Shown one piece after another: positions 26,201-37,523 of a stretch of DNA of 64,000 nt; within the stretch, counting starts at the first letter, position 1; each line of letters starts with the position of its first letter. The translations under genes and the position numbers were made by a program. This DNA comes from Dipetalonema caudispina (taxonomy: Eukaryota; Nematoda; Chromadorea; Rhabditida; Onchocercidae), in NCBI GenBank assembly GCA_013365325.1, contig JABVXV010000087.1, positions 86,653-150,652 on the forward strand, given 5' to 3'. The notes under the pieces are model-generated. The model saw nothing but the letters and a program-made list of their open reading frames with translations. It did no database searches and was not told the DNA's origin.

Positions 26201-28406
26201 AGATCGATCGTACCAATAAATTTTTCCCAGTTCAGTAAGCTCAACAATATCACCAGTGGAAAGCCAATCTCCAGATAATTTACCATTTATAAAACATCTC
26301 CTTGAACCACCGATAAGCAATTCTCCGTTTTCAGTAACGTTGAATTTTGTACCCAGTAATGGTTCACCAATTTCCACACGAGTTTCTCTAAATGCTTAAT
26401 TTATATCTTCTTAATTATTCTGCCTCTATTTAAACTAATTCATTATCTTACAAACTTACTTCCAGTCAACTCTATGACAAGAAGCCCAACAGGATACTTC
26501 TGTAACTCCATATACATTGTAGAAATTAATGGATTTATGATCAATGTAATAACGCTTGATAAAATTTGTTGGGAATGCTTCACCACCCAGAATTATTGTT
26601 CGTACGGTTGAATGACCAGCAAAAATCTTTGTTAAAGCATTGTGAGGTAGAATTTTCAGTTGCGAAGGTGTCATCTGAAATAAAGCTCAACTTTAAGACC
26701 ACATTATCAAGCGCATGATAGCATTGAAATTCAAATGGCAATTTGAAACCGTAACCTTGTATTCAAATAATAGAGATATATCCTAATGATACACTTAGAG
26801 CGAGTACTATAACAAAATTAACAAAAATGATAAAAAGAAGGGAATGTAATTGAAACAGTTCTCAATTTCTTTCTTTATTAATGACATTGTCAATCAACAA
26901 GAGGGATTTGAACAAATTGAATAAATTTCGACTGGCATATGCTTTTCTTCATTCGCTTTTATTAATAATCTTTTCTATGAATAAAGATTTGGAAATTAAA
27001 TTTGGAGTTATCATCGAATTCAACATAATTTGCGGATTTCATAACAATATAATATAGAATTCAAAAGCTGACCTGAATAAAGGTTACACCATATTTCAAT
27101 ATTGCATCGGCTAATTTTGATGGTATGGAACGAAACGAATCCGGAACAACCAATAGTTTTGCACCATTTACAACAGCTAAAAGAATTTCCACAACAAATG
27201 GATCAAATGTTGCTGCCGTAGCGAAAAGAATAACATCGAAAGTTGTGATTTGGAATCGACGACTAAAAAAGAAAACGATTTGATTTTATAAACTTCAATG
27301 ATCTAATGATCATACCAATAAATAACAATTTGTAAACTTTTTAATGCCGACTATTCTATTTAATTCTTTTACTAGGAGTATTACTATGAACATAAAAGAG
27401 AAATTTGCAGATAACAGGAAATAATTGACTTTTTTTGTCCAGAATTTCATTTAGAACAACGATTATGTCAGAATTGGCAAGATTGTCCTTTAAATACTTA
27501 ACAATAGTCGTAATGAAGTAACAAAATTCTTGATGTGATCTGATATCACAGATATGATTTGATATCTTTAACAAACAGTAATCGAGAAAGAATAAGAATA
27601 GAAAAGAGTTAAGAAATCTGGAATTCTAACCTGAAATCCCAAATATTAGGCATTATGCAGCTGTACGGAACAAGAACTTCTTTCCTTTCCCCTAATGTAC
27701 CAGATGTGGTAATCAGATAGCAAAGTCTATCCTTTCCGAATTTATCCAAACAATAATATCCATTATGGTGAAAATAAATTTGTAGACCATGTATATTAAT
27801 TGATGACTGATTGTCTTCTGCAGCAATAGTTGAAATGATACAAGATACTGTAGCACTACAATAACTGTTGACCGTTTCAATGTTTGTACAACAAACGAAG
27901 CAATTCTTTGTTTCCAAAATTCTGAAAACCTAATAAATTAATTTTGAAGAGAGTTATCAGGTACTAAAAATAATAACCGAAGAAAAAAAGAATCCTTCAT
28001 TTATTCAATATTTCAATAATATTTGCACATTTTCATTTTTATTTAAAAGATAATTTATTCCGGAGTTTATTGAAATAAGAGAGAAGTAGTTACATTTTTT
28101 TTTTCTCGAACCAAATAAAAAGAAAATATGGGACAAATGAAATACAAGGATATAGTTCAACATTAAGTTAACAAGATATGCCTAAATAATGGAATGGAAA
28201 GATGCAAACCCAAGAATTGTAGAAACGAATGCGGGATGTTTAGGAAGAGCTATGGCAACGAGACAGTTTTTATAAGAAGCTAATTTTTCTGCAATCAATG
28301 ACACTCCGTTCATAATATCGGCATGTCCCACTGTTATGCCACATGAATTATCCATTTCTTCCACATATATCATGGAAAATGCTTGCGCAATTGGTGCCAT
28401 TGACAT
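20227..28406 (-). CDS. AASDH: AASDH/ACSF4-like enzyme: adenylation domain, carrier domain and PQQ-like propeller
   Basis: Thirteen exons on the minus strand join in phase to 925 residues: 28406-28210, 27921-27631, 27262-27073, 26674-26460, 26387-26192, 25830-25608, 25450-25358, 24939-24621, 24520-24390, 23997-23834, 23455-23339, 22287-22150, 20730-20227. Adenylate-forming motifs: TTSGTLGERK (about 136-145), ATFDPFVVEILLA, YGVTE (about 281), STGD (about 341), YDRSDDQ, and the catalytic lysine in TRNGKVDRR (about 438). A carrier domain follows with LGLDSS (Ser about 487, the phosphopantetheine site), then a C-terminal half of PQQ-like blades (LLWEYDLG, KKWEVQIGG, HLIWKFATG, LWKIVCDG, ILWKIQLA). 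The human enzyme is about 1,100 residues, so this one is somewhat short. The family charges beta-alanine onto its own pantetheine and passes it to an unknown acceptor; the acceptor is not revealed here. It lies directly downstream of ADAT3 on the same strand. Confidence 0.9.
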
Positions 28407-28412
28407 TTTTAT

Positions 28413-28424
28413 TCTGTAAAAAAA
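28413..28424 (-). promoter_or_regulatory. Candidate spliced-leader (trans-splice) acceptor of AASDH
   Basis: On the minus strand a T run ends in ACAG (G at 28414), and the first exon then begins 7 nt before the ATG at 28406. No 5' exon is recognisable upstream. An acceptor this close to a start codon is typical for trans-spliced nematode mRNAs. A short 5' UTR intron is the alternative. Confidence 0.5.
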
Positions 28425-28945
28425 AATGAAGTGCGTGAAGAAAACTTAAAGGACAACTACGGACAATGTCTCATCTGCAAGATGACCATACACTTCCAAT
28501 ATTTATAGGATGTGAAACAGAAGAAGTTCGCGCTATGCGTTATACTTGACCGCATTGCATTAAATGAGGGTTTGATATTACAATGATCTGCCAATCAGGG
28601 ATATACGTTTGCTCGTATTATCAAATTCAGGTTTACGTACGTAAAAACAGGAAAACATTCCAGCTGGAAGGTTTAGAAAATTGTAATGTGACCACTTTAT
28701 TCAAAATCATTAAACAGAAATTGAAATACATGACAAAGTGACATTGCATGCTCAAAGCAGATCCCCCGTACCATTTTATTCCAAATTTTGCAAGTAAGAG
28801 AAAACTTATATTAACAAAGATTACGAATATAAGCTTTGAACATGAAACACTTCTAACAAAATACAATTACCTGATCCAACAAAAAGTACAATAACTTGAA
28901 AACATGTAACGTAATTCGATGAAGATAAGGCGCCAAAATGACACA
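28425..28945. other. Short interval between ADAT3 and AASDH
   Basis: About 540 bp separate the ADAT3 stop from the AASDH start. A minus-strand poly(A) hexamer sits at 28696-28701, leaving under 300 nt to the AASDH acceptor. I see no other exon here. The spacing is compatible with an intercistronic region of a nematode operon. Confidence 0.5.
28696..28701 (-). terminator. Candidate poly(A) signal of ADAT3
   Basis: Minus-strand AATAAA about 245 nt after the ADAT3 stop and about 280 nt before the AASDH acceptor. Confidence 0.45.
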
Positions 28946-31334
28946 TCATATTAATTCATCTATCCGAAAGACTGCATAGTGATGATTCAGTGATTTCTCT
29001 TCCTGGATTCTCCAACATGATTCATATACTCCACTCGAAGGGGTACGTTTTCCGTAAAATACTCGTCCAACACGAAAATGTACCAAAGCCATGGCACACA
29101 TTGCACACGGCTCATCCGTCAGGTAAACATCATATCCTGTCCCAAGATATTGCAGTATGTCACCTGAAATGACTTGTTACTGCTCATCTTTACAAAAAAA
29201 AAAAGAAAGTCCTTCATGAGTGGTGCTAACCGCAACGAAATCTTTCAAAAATCACATCAAATAATGTGATTTGACAGGCGCAGCAAAAAAAGACGTCTTT
29301 ACTTATGTTAAGATTTAACGTAAGAAATTTACTTTGCTTGTTGGTACGATGCCTTTCGCAAAGGTCTGAAACTGCAGCCATAACTGCATGTCCAAGAGGA
29401 ATATTTCGGTTACCACTTTTTGCGACAACTTCACCTTTTAAATCCACAATGACACACCCTGAACCACCGTTACTAATCTGGAAAAAGTTTTTCCAGTTAA
29501 TGAAAGAAAGTTCAATAGCTCTAAAAACAAATAGTTTTAAAGAGCAATGAATAATACTTCAACTACTACTATTCTAAATAACTCACAGTAGACAAAAAAT
29601 ATACAATCAGTAATCGAAAATCGGCAGCACGTCGTATTTCTTTTGAAAAAAACTGGACCTAAGCTGATTAATTTTACATCACAAGTAAGGATATTAAATG
29701 CAGAGTACATTCCAAAGTTACTTAACTACCATTCAACTATAAATTAGGCATCATTAAGCACAATATCTACATAATTTATTCATCAAACCGTTTCAATAAA
29801 TTTTATTGCTAATTAGGCTCTTAATAGCCCGTCTTAATAAATTTGATTGCTAATTAGGCTCTTAATAGCTAACTATCACAAATCTAAATCCTAAAATAAA
29901 TAGGTATATCTCAACCTTTTCCGATTCCAAATAGAAGTCAATAATCTTTTGGTATTCATCAGCTGTGAAAAAATCCCCATTCAACAGTGCTTCATATTGT
30001 TTGTTTGGATGAAAAGCTGTAGGCCAGTATTGTTTGGCCCATAGAAATTGTCGCCTTGTCACTGGCTTACATAAAGGAACTTTCACTTTTAAGACAGAAA
30101 TATCTGAAAGCGTAGTCTGAAGTTTCTGCATAAATTCCTGAAAAATGGACAGGACTATTCATAATCCCCAAAAATAAACAAGACCCAAGGTCGTCTTTTT
30201 CAAAGCCGATAAAAACAAATGTGTGGTCAGATTAAACAGCTTCTGTACAAAACACATAGTCATATACAGATCTTTACCTCGCTCTTTTTCTTAAGTCCTA
30301 TTTAAAAAAATAAAACTTCAAATGACTAATTTTAAATGAAGTAAGTATTTTAATAACTTCAAATGGTAAACACGACTTCAAATCTTTCTTAAAAACGCAT
30401 GACAATACAGGTTCCAAGCGTCATCGCCTCTATAACTTGCTTAAAGCTTAACCACAACTAGATAAATCCTGATTAAACAAATATTTCTCATATAAATGAA
30501 AACCACTGCGTTCAACAACACTGAATCTAAATAAAAGGAAATTACCTGTGGTAGAGGACCACTTGCTGGCTGGATTAGAATTAGTCCATTTTTGATACGC
30601 TTTAAATGATTCGCTTCTAACGGCATATTAGGTAAAATTTCTAACAGCAATCCGATCTTGCACTTATCTTTCACATTTACTGCGTAATATTCGATCAGCG
30701 GCAATTCATCGCACACTATTTCTTTCCGAAGCACTGGTGTAATGGTAAACCTCAAATATTACGATATATCATACATAAAAGCTAAATTATATATTATATA
30801 TAATGTAAGTAAAGTAAAAAGAACTGGAAAGAAGAAGCAAATATCTTATCAATTCAAGCAAATAAATGTAAGAAATCTTTAATTTTAGTAGAAGAAATGT
30901 TACTTTAGAACTTTCCTTTATACGGTTTAAAACTGCTTCAAAGAGCTACAGGGAAATTGAAGAGTTGTGCAAATTTACTTTATTTACTTTATGTAATTTA
31001 ATAGAGTTAAATCCAAAAAATCTTATAGATAACTTTTACGTTGAAAGACTTACTCATTATTAGCAATAAAACAGAATTTCGGAATTTAGGAAGGATTCCA
31101 GGATCTCTTTTTCCGAAATACCTCAAAATTACACTTAATTTGGAACGAAATTTTAATAAATTTAAGAAAAGATCAAGTAACTATCAAAGAATTCAATAAC
31201 AAGAGTTTGGGGATTAGATCTTTACAGTAAAAATCAACTGACCTTCTTCCTTTCACTTTCTTCCTAGTACATTCTTGCTCATCAGCCATAGTCCAGCAAC
31301 CAGAACAACCTGGCTCTCCTTCTGTAGATATCAT
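28946..31334 (-). CDS. ADAT3: tRNA-specific adenosine deaminase subunit 3 (ADAT3/Tad3)
   Basis: Five exons join in phase to 293 residues: 31334-31243, 30750-30546, 30137-29916, 29477-29333, 29163-28946. The C-terminal half is a cytidine/deoxycytidylate-deaminase fold with zinc ligands in PLGHAVM and EPCAMCAMALVH. The usual catalytic glutamate (HAE) is replaced by valine, which is the hallmark of ADAT3, the structural partner of ADAT2 in the complex that converts A34 to inosine in tRNA anticodons. The ending (YGKRTPSSGV, then LNHHYAVFR) also fits ADAT3, whose members close with an LNHRF-like motif. The N-terminal part (residues about 1-170) holds the ADAT3-specific region with EIVCDELPLIEYYAV and the QYWPTAFHPNK segment. 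The ADAT2 partner is not in the window. The first ATG is 14 nt after a TTTTCAG acceptor. Confidence 0.92.
29788..29869. repeat. Two-copy 41-bp tandem duplication
   Basis: Two adjacent 41-bp units, 29788-29828 and 29829-29869, differ at only a few positions; the shared core ends in GCTAATTAGGCTCTTAATAG. They lie in the intron between ADAT3 exons 3 and 4, so they do not alter the protein. This is probably a local replication-slippage duplication. Confidence 0.85.
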
Positions 31335-31347
31335 TTTAACAGTAAAA

Positions 31348-31358
31348 TCTGAAAATAC
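31348..31358 (-). promoter_or_regulatory. Candidate trans-splice acceptor of ADAT3
   Basis: Minus-strand TTTTCAG ends at 31349, 14 nt before the ADAT3 ATG at 31334, with no recognisable upstream exon. A spliced-leader acceptor or a 5' UTR intron would both fit. Confidence 0.45.
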
Positions 31359-33884
31359 AAATTCAAAGTTGAATTCTTACTAAAAATTTAAATCCAGTAT
31401 TGAATTTCAATATGTAAAAATTACAGTTTAATGTGATCGATGCATCTTCAAACAAAACAAAAAAAAAGAGAGGAATTAAAAGTCTCCCCAACTGTCCAAA
31501 CAAGTACATTTCAGAAATATCACACAAAATTCTAAAGTACAATTTCCAAATCTCAACTTCGAAATTTAACGCAGCAAGCATTTGCAAACTACTACATCTC
31601 ACTAATACATTATGATTAAACTTTTGCAGATAGGTTTATTTATAGCTCAATAAAAGAAACGTAAGCTAAAGAGAGAAACGGCAAAGAGATGGAAGATAAC
31701 GTAAAAACGTCATAATTATTGAATAGACGTCATGGTAAAAGTTATCAGGATTGAATAGATGCAATTTCAAAAGTCTTTAAATTTTACAACTTTAAAATTT
31801 TTAAACGAAAAAAAAAATTTCCAAGAAATTTGAAAAATTGATTACTGCTATCGAACTAATCGAGTGAACATACTGATTGGAAATTCATGTCTCTTCTTCC
31901 CTTCATAATTTTTTGTGGATAAAATTTAATTTAATTCCCCTAAAATAAATTACTATCTCGAGTGGAGAGACTAAAGGCTACGTTTTCTAATTTGATTTCA
32001 GATTTTAGAACAGTTTGAAATTGTTTACTGCTATCAAACAAAATTTTGAACATTTTTTCAATAATAATGATAAGTAAATTGCCTTAGAAGCCTAATAATG
32101 GAAAGTTTAAAAAATAAAATTTAAATCTCTTTTCAAAAAATTATTGGCTAGAATAAAATAAAATAAAAAAAAAGAAAAAAAAAACTCCTAGTCTTGAAAC
32201 AATACAAATATGCATTCTTTAAAATAAAACTTAAACTTTTGTGAAAAGAATTGAAATGCATAATAAAGTCTACACTTTAACCCTTAACTCCACTCCATCT
32301 ATCTCCTCCTTTAATTTTTGTTATATAACGATCAATTCAGAGACATTTGAAATTTATTGTTGAAAGTCTCAAAAGCGCCATCAGTCCAACATATTTGGTG
32401 GTTATATTTGCTTCATCATAATTACATCAAGAGTAGCAAATAACAATCATCACATGGCACCGAACTCACAACACTCAATTGGCATAATTTATACAACCCA
32501 CTTCACCACTAACAAGACAACCCATTTCAATCATATAATTAACTTTACCATCACTTCAATATTTAAATTTAGAATAAATATTCCAAGTAAATGAACATGG
32601 GAGAAAATTACTGAAAAATTCTAATAATATGCTACTACGAAGAATCAAAGATTCTCGTCTGAATCTGTTCCCCTAAACCACGTATTAAAAGTAATGTAAG
32701 CATAAGAAAATTGACCACTGATCGATATTTTAATAATAATAATAAAACCAGAAATTACTTTAAAATATCAATCTCTCTACGCTTAGCCCTCAAGCCCATT
32801 TTCCTTCCATAGAACAACAGCAAGTTAATGTCTATTTTGAAAATTGATCTTGTTACAAGTCAGTCGAACTTTAAATTCTTCGTCGAAATGTCAACAAAAA
32901 ACGAGGAAAAAAGCGGATAATTTGTTTCATCAATATACATACTTCAAACCCATGCACTCTAAATAATCTTTTATCCGGCAACTACAAATAAATAAGAATT
33001 AATCCTTATCCTTTCCTATATACATATCGATATAGCAACATTTTTGCACATATATTCCTTCAACAAAAAATAATTAGTGAAGAGAGAACATAAATTGGAA
33101 CTAACAGAATGTATCACATACTTTCTCGATATTCACAAACAAGAGCGAGTAATGAAAGCATTCAAAGATAACAAAATATCGATATAAAAATGACCCATAA
33201 TTCAAGATTGCATCAAAATAAAGTTAAAAAATTGGAATGTTCAGGACAGTGAACTACAAGATAGTCCAGGATCTAATGAAATGTAGCACCAATCTGACCA
33301 ACAAAGGAACAGCAAATAATGAAGTGCTTCGTATTACTCTGAATAGTAATGAATAATATTATTGTTCTTTCTAATAAACAAGTATTGAAATAAAGTAAAT
33401 GAAAACTATTCATTTTTGCAATCTTAAACCGATGAAACTGGCAATCTCATTGATACAGAAATATGGCACTAAAGAATTAGCGGTTGTATGGTAAAGCGAT
33501 TAAATATCGGTAGCATAATAGCAATAGAACAATATCTGAAGCACCAAAGAACATTTACTAGATGATATGCACCGTACAAAAACTTTTCTAGAAACTGACC
33601 GAAACTGAACGGATAGAATTCGAAAAGCGAACCACCTTAACGTTTTCTTCAGTCCTTTTATAGTATATTATAAATCTAGGAACATTTAAAATTGAATATG
33701 TAGAAAATCAATTCTTACTATCAGAATATATTATGCTAAGACGTGTTTTTTGTTAAAGGTAGAAGATAAATGGATATAGATGGAACAAGAGTCCTTAACA
33801 TACTCTTCCATTAAGATATTCGAGGGAAACCGTGTAGTAGGAGATCCGACCGTTATATTGCCTATGATCCATCCAATAATTTCT
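31359..33884. other. Intergenic region between ORC4 and ADAT3
   Basis: 2.5 kb of AT-rich sequence downstream of ORC4 and upstream of ADAT3. An open stretch of about 38 codons near 33240-33355 (plus strand) has some exon-like composition but no start, no clear donor and no family match. I found nothing else to annotate. Confidence 0.5.
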
Positions 33885-36800
33885 TTATCTTTCAAGATCA
33901 TCTATCCAATGCACTAAAGCCGTGGGAAGAGGTGCAAATTCTTTCACACAATTCAACACCAAATCGATATCTACCTGCAAAAAAGTGTCTTTTACGGAAA
34001 AAATTAGTTAATCAAATTCGCTTTTCAAATTTATTACTCAAATTTCAATAAATCATGCTAATAGGCTCCAAATATTTGAAACTACAGTTGCACACGATAC
34101 TAAAAAATTTTGATAACATAATCGATCTTAATATAGTATCATAACACTTTGCCGTGTAAATAATATTCTTGACAGTACATAACTTTTTAGCTGCTTATAG
34201 AAGAAATGATTACCTGCAAAGATGTTCGCTTGAACAATAACTGCCCGCACTGCTCTCTCTCTTCCAACACTGTCAGACTGCACAATGTATCCAATTCTTT
34301 CAACAGTATCAAATCATCCTTTACATTCAATGTTGGCAGATATTTGTTGACCAATTTACGGTAACCTAGAATGAACTCAAATGAAATTGAGCTACTTTTA
34401 AAAAGAAAATAAAAGGGATAAAATCAGATTCATCCTTGAGGATGTCCACAGTTGCCAAAGCGAGCTATATTTAATTAGAATTTTGATGTTCTTATTTTGG
34501 GATAAGCTTCTCCACTCATGATCTAGTGAATTCGTTAGAGACACAATTTTGTAGGAAACCATTTAGTGAACGTGTTTTCTCTTGCGTACTATGCTCAAAA
34601 AGGTATCGATATCTACCTGATTTCGAAGACGAAATTATAAAAACATAAAATTGAAGATGAAAATATAAAAAAGTGCAAAAAAAAGTTGAAGCTGGAATTT
34701 AGTAAAGTCAGTAACCCAAGTTAAACTGAGATCGTCTAAAAACTAAAGCAATTCTTAGCAAACAATATTGTTCTAAGCATTATGAACCTAGGATAATTTC
34801 ACGAAATGTGAAATCCTGCCGTTGTTGATAACGCACCAAACGAACACAGCATAGTAAAAGACACAACTGTCGCAATGTCAAACCTGAAGCAATATAGAAA
34901 GTTAGTAGAATATATGAAAGAAGTTTCACCAACTAGGATTACAACAGTCGGTACTAAATGATTAACTATATCGTCTAAGGATATTAAGCATCTTTCAGAA
35001 TTTGGGAAGTTTCCGGTACCTGTCATGCAAAGTAATATATCCATGGCAAATGGCCACAACCATAGTTTGAATATTTACGGTAAATTTTCAAAAAAATAAG
35101 GAGGAGTAAACTTAAAGCAGTGATAAGTTTTGAGAAAACTTATCCGGAAATAATGATTTTAGCTACTTGAGCGGTTCATTTCCAAACATTAAATGTATAA
35201 AACATACTGATATATTGATAGAAAGAGCAAAGCCAGCTAAGAAAATGTTTCATACTCATAAAGTAAAGAAAATTTGAATTTGTCGATAATTTAACAGCTC
35301 TCACTTAAAATGATCGATTTCATCGTGTCTTCATTAGCAATAACAGCATTTTTTGCTTCAATAAATATTCGCGAAGCGTGAGGACTTGCTAGACTTTCGA
35401 TGTGCTCCGCATCCATAAAACACAGAAATGTTGCTGTGATCTGTTTTAGAATACAGTAACTTCGTGTTTCATCGTATATTTCGCGCAATTTACGCTTTAC
35501 ACACTCATCGGCAATGAATGTCTGCAATCATTATTTCATACAAAATTATCGACTCCCGAAATCGGTAAAGCAATTTTGCAATAAGTTCTCTTAACTCTCT
35601 TCTGTGATTTCAGCAGTTAACAGAGCGAATAACATCATAATCTCTCCTGTTTTCAACTCCCATACTCGACTTTTAAATTGCTACTTTGAAGTTGCCGAAT
35701 GATCGAAATTGTTCACATATTTTGAAAGTGCTCATTTCACAATCTTTTGAAGCCGCAGGTTTATTCCATAATATTGAAACGTTTTTTCTGTTTCCCTTCC
35801 AGTGGATAAGACAAACATAATGACTGTAAAATAACGCTCTTATAACTCAAACTGGATAAGTTAATACTTACCTTGATAAGACCATTATTCTGCTCGTATT
35901 CTTTCACGTTGGTATGCAAAAATGTTGCAAATGCCTTTGAGAAATCATCAAACGATATAGATGACTGAGCAAACGATATAAACGCATTGGAAAGACGTGA
36001 ACGTACGCGTTTCTCAAGCAGTTCGGTACAGTCCTAAAATTTAACTCATTCATATCTTTCCAGACTGTTTGTAAATTTCATATGATTTCTTAAAAAAAAG
36101 GATTGAAACAATTACGATCCTCAAATCAATGCGCAAAAATTGTTTTAGAATGTTTTATGATGACTTTACGTAATTGTCTTGTGACTGAAAACTTTAACAG
36201 GAAAAACTGACAAATCTATTCGATGTGTTCGAACTTACTACACCTGTAAAGCTTACCTGACGAGAGCTAACACAGAGCACAAAGACAGATCCAGAACGTG
36301 ATGCATTCAGAAGCGTGTAAAGAAGAGTTTGTCGACCTCGTGTTACAAACTGGTCAAAGTTGAACACGATAACAAACTGTAGTTGTTCCTATATTAAAAA
36401 ATAAAATAAAATATTTCAACTAGTCAATGCATGCTCTCTCCTATGCCACAACCAAGATAAGTTCTTTGATAGTAAAAACATAGAATAGCGTCACAAAAAT
36501 CGTAATGCCAGAAGCACTGCGCGTGATCAACGAAATATGTGGAAATGTATATTATTCACAACGATCTTCTTTAATGAAACTTGGAAAAAGAAAATTATTT
36601 TGATTAAAAAATCGAAAAACTATACCGAATTGGATTCAGATGTGTCGAATATTTTTAGTGCATCATTATCACTTGTTAGAATTAATCCATCAATGAAAAT
36701 TACTTCCATATCATCCGCATAAGCCATCACAACCTGATAAAAAGGTAAGCGAGCTGGAAGAAAAAAAATGATGTGTTCAGAGAATTATTTCTTCTTTGCT

Positions 36801-37495
36801 CATTTGTGATGGAGAAAACATCATTTTATCTCTTTTCCTCCTTGAAGAAGCAAACCCATTGCATGTAATCGAGATTTTTCAAAGAAAAAGAGAAAAAATA
36901 TAGGGAAAGATAAAATTTTTCGACAAATTTCTGAAATTACTACCCTCAAAATAACTCTAAAATCCTATCGACAAAGTCAAAAAATTAGTAATGAACAACA
37001 ACAAACCTTTGATATAATTGAACGTTTACCAGATGATTTGGGTCCGATAACAACTGCCGAACCACCTTCTCCGCTTTTTACGAAACGTTTTATGATCTCA
37101 TGCAATTTACTAAAAAAGGAAAAGTTGTCAGGAATCGAAAACCACATTTACACAGAAAGATTTCAGTGACTGAGAGATTTTTTCTGAAGCGAATATTTCT
37201 TTCGGAAGTAGGATAAGATACCTTCAACCAGACTATAACAAAAAAAAAGAAAGTTAGTTGAAATGTTCTGCCTGCAAAAACTGCTAAACATCCCCACGGA
37301 GCTTCAGGAAAATTGAAAACGGATAGAAATGACCAGTAAACAGAGTAATTTTTGAAAAGAATTTCAAGCTTGCTAATAGAAAGATGAATTTTAACAATAA
37401 CTCTTCGATGTACGATACCTGATGCATTGATCCAAACCAGTAAATTTGTCATCAAGCTCGGCAAGCAAACAGTTAAACACTGAATCAACGACCAT
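33885..37495 (-). CDS. ORC4: Origin recognition complex subunit 4 (ORC4), divergent
   Basis: Nine exons join in phase to 378 residues: 37495-37419, 37109-37007, 36733-36626, 36388-36257, 36033-35872, 35521-35305, 34883-34788, 34365-34214, 33974-33885 (TAA). ORC4 features in order: an AAA+ P-loop-like GPKSSGKRSI (about 48-57), EVIFIDGLIL, then FVIVFNFDQFVTRGRQTLLY where human ORC4 has its Walker B region, ELLEKRVRSR (about 144-153) matching the arginine-finger helix, and a winged-helix C-terminus with LRQLCLLLCCVRLV and ending HWIDDLER. ORC4 is part of the nuclear complex that marks replication origins and helps load MCM2-7. Human ORC4 is 436 residues; the loss falls mainly between the second strand and Walker B. 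The P-loop ends in Lys-Arg instead of Lys-Thr/Ser, and the acidic Walker B pair is not present. Confidence 0.88.
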
Positions 37496-37514
37496 TATAA
37501 CCGGATCAGTCTAT

Positions 37515-37523
37515 CCTGATAAA
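37515..37523 (-). promoter_or_regulatory. Candidate trans-splice acceptor of ORC4
   Basis: Minus-strand TTTATCAG ends at 37516, about 20 nt before the ORC4 ATG. No coding exon is visible upstream, so this may be a spliced-leader acceptor. Confidence 0.35.

Noticed and set aside
33240..33355. Open plus-strand stretch of about 38 codons
   Set aside because: Reasonable composition but no start, no donor and no similarity; too short to support.
34709..34730. Sequence resembling part of the nematode spliced leader (TAACCCAAGTTAAACTGAG)
   Set aside because: It matches only part of the SL1 sequence, lies inside an ORC4 intron, and no following SL RNA gene structure was seen.
37090..37488. 132-codon minus-strand frame starting near the ORC4 start
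   Set aside because: It is a shifted-frame shadow covering ORC4 exons 1 and 2 and the intron between them; the phase-consistent splice gives a clear ORC4 product.
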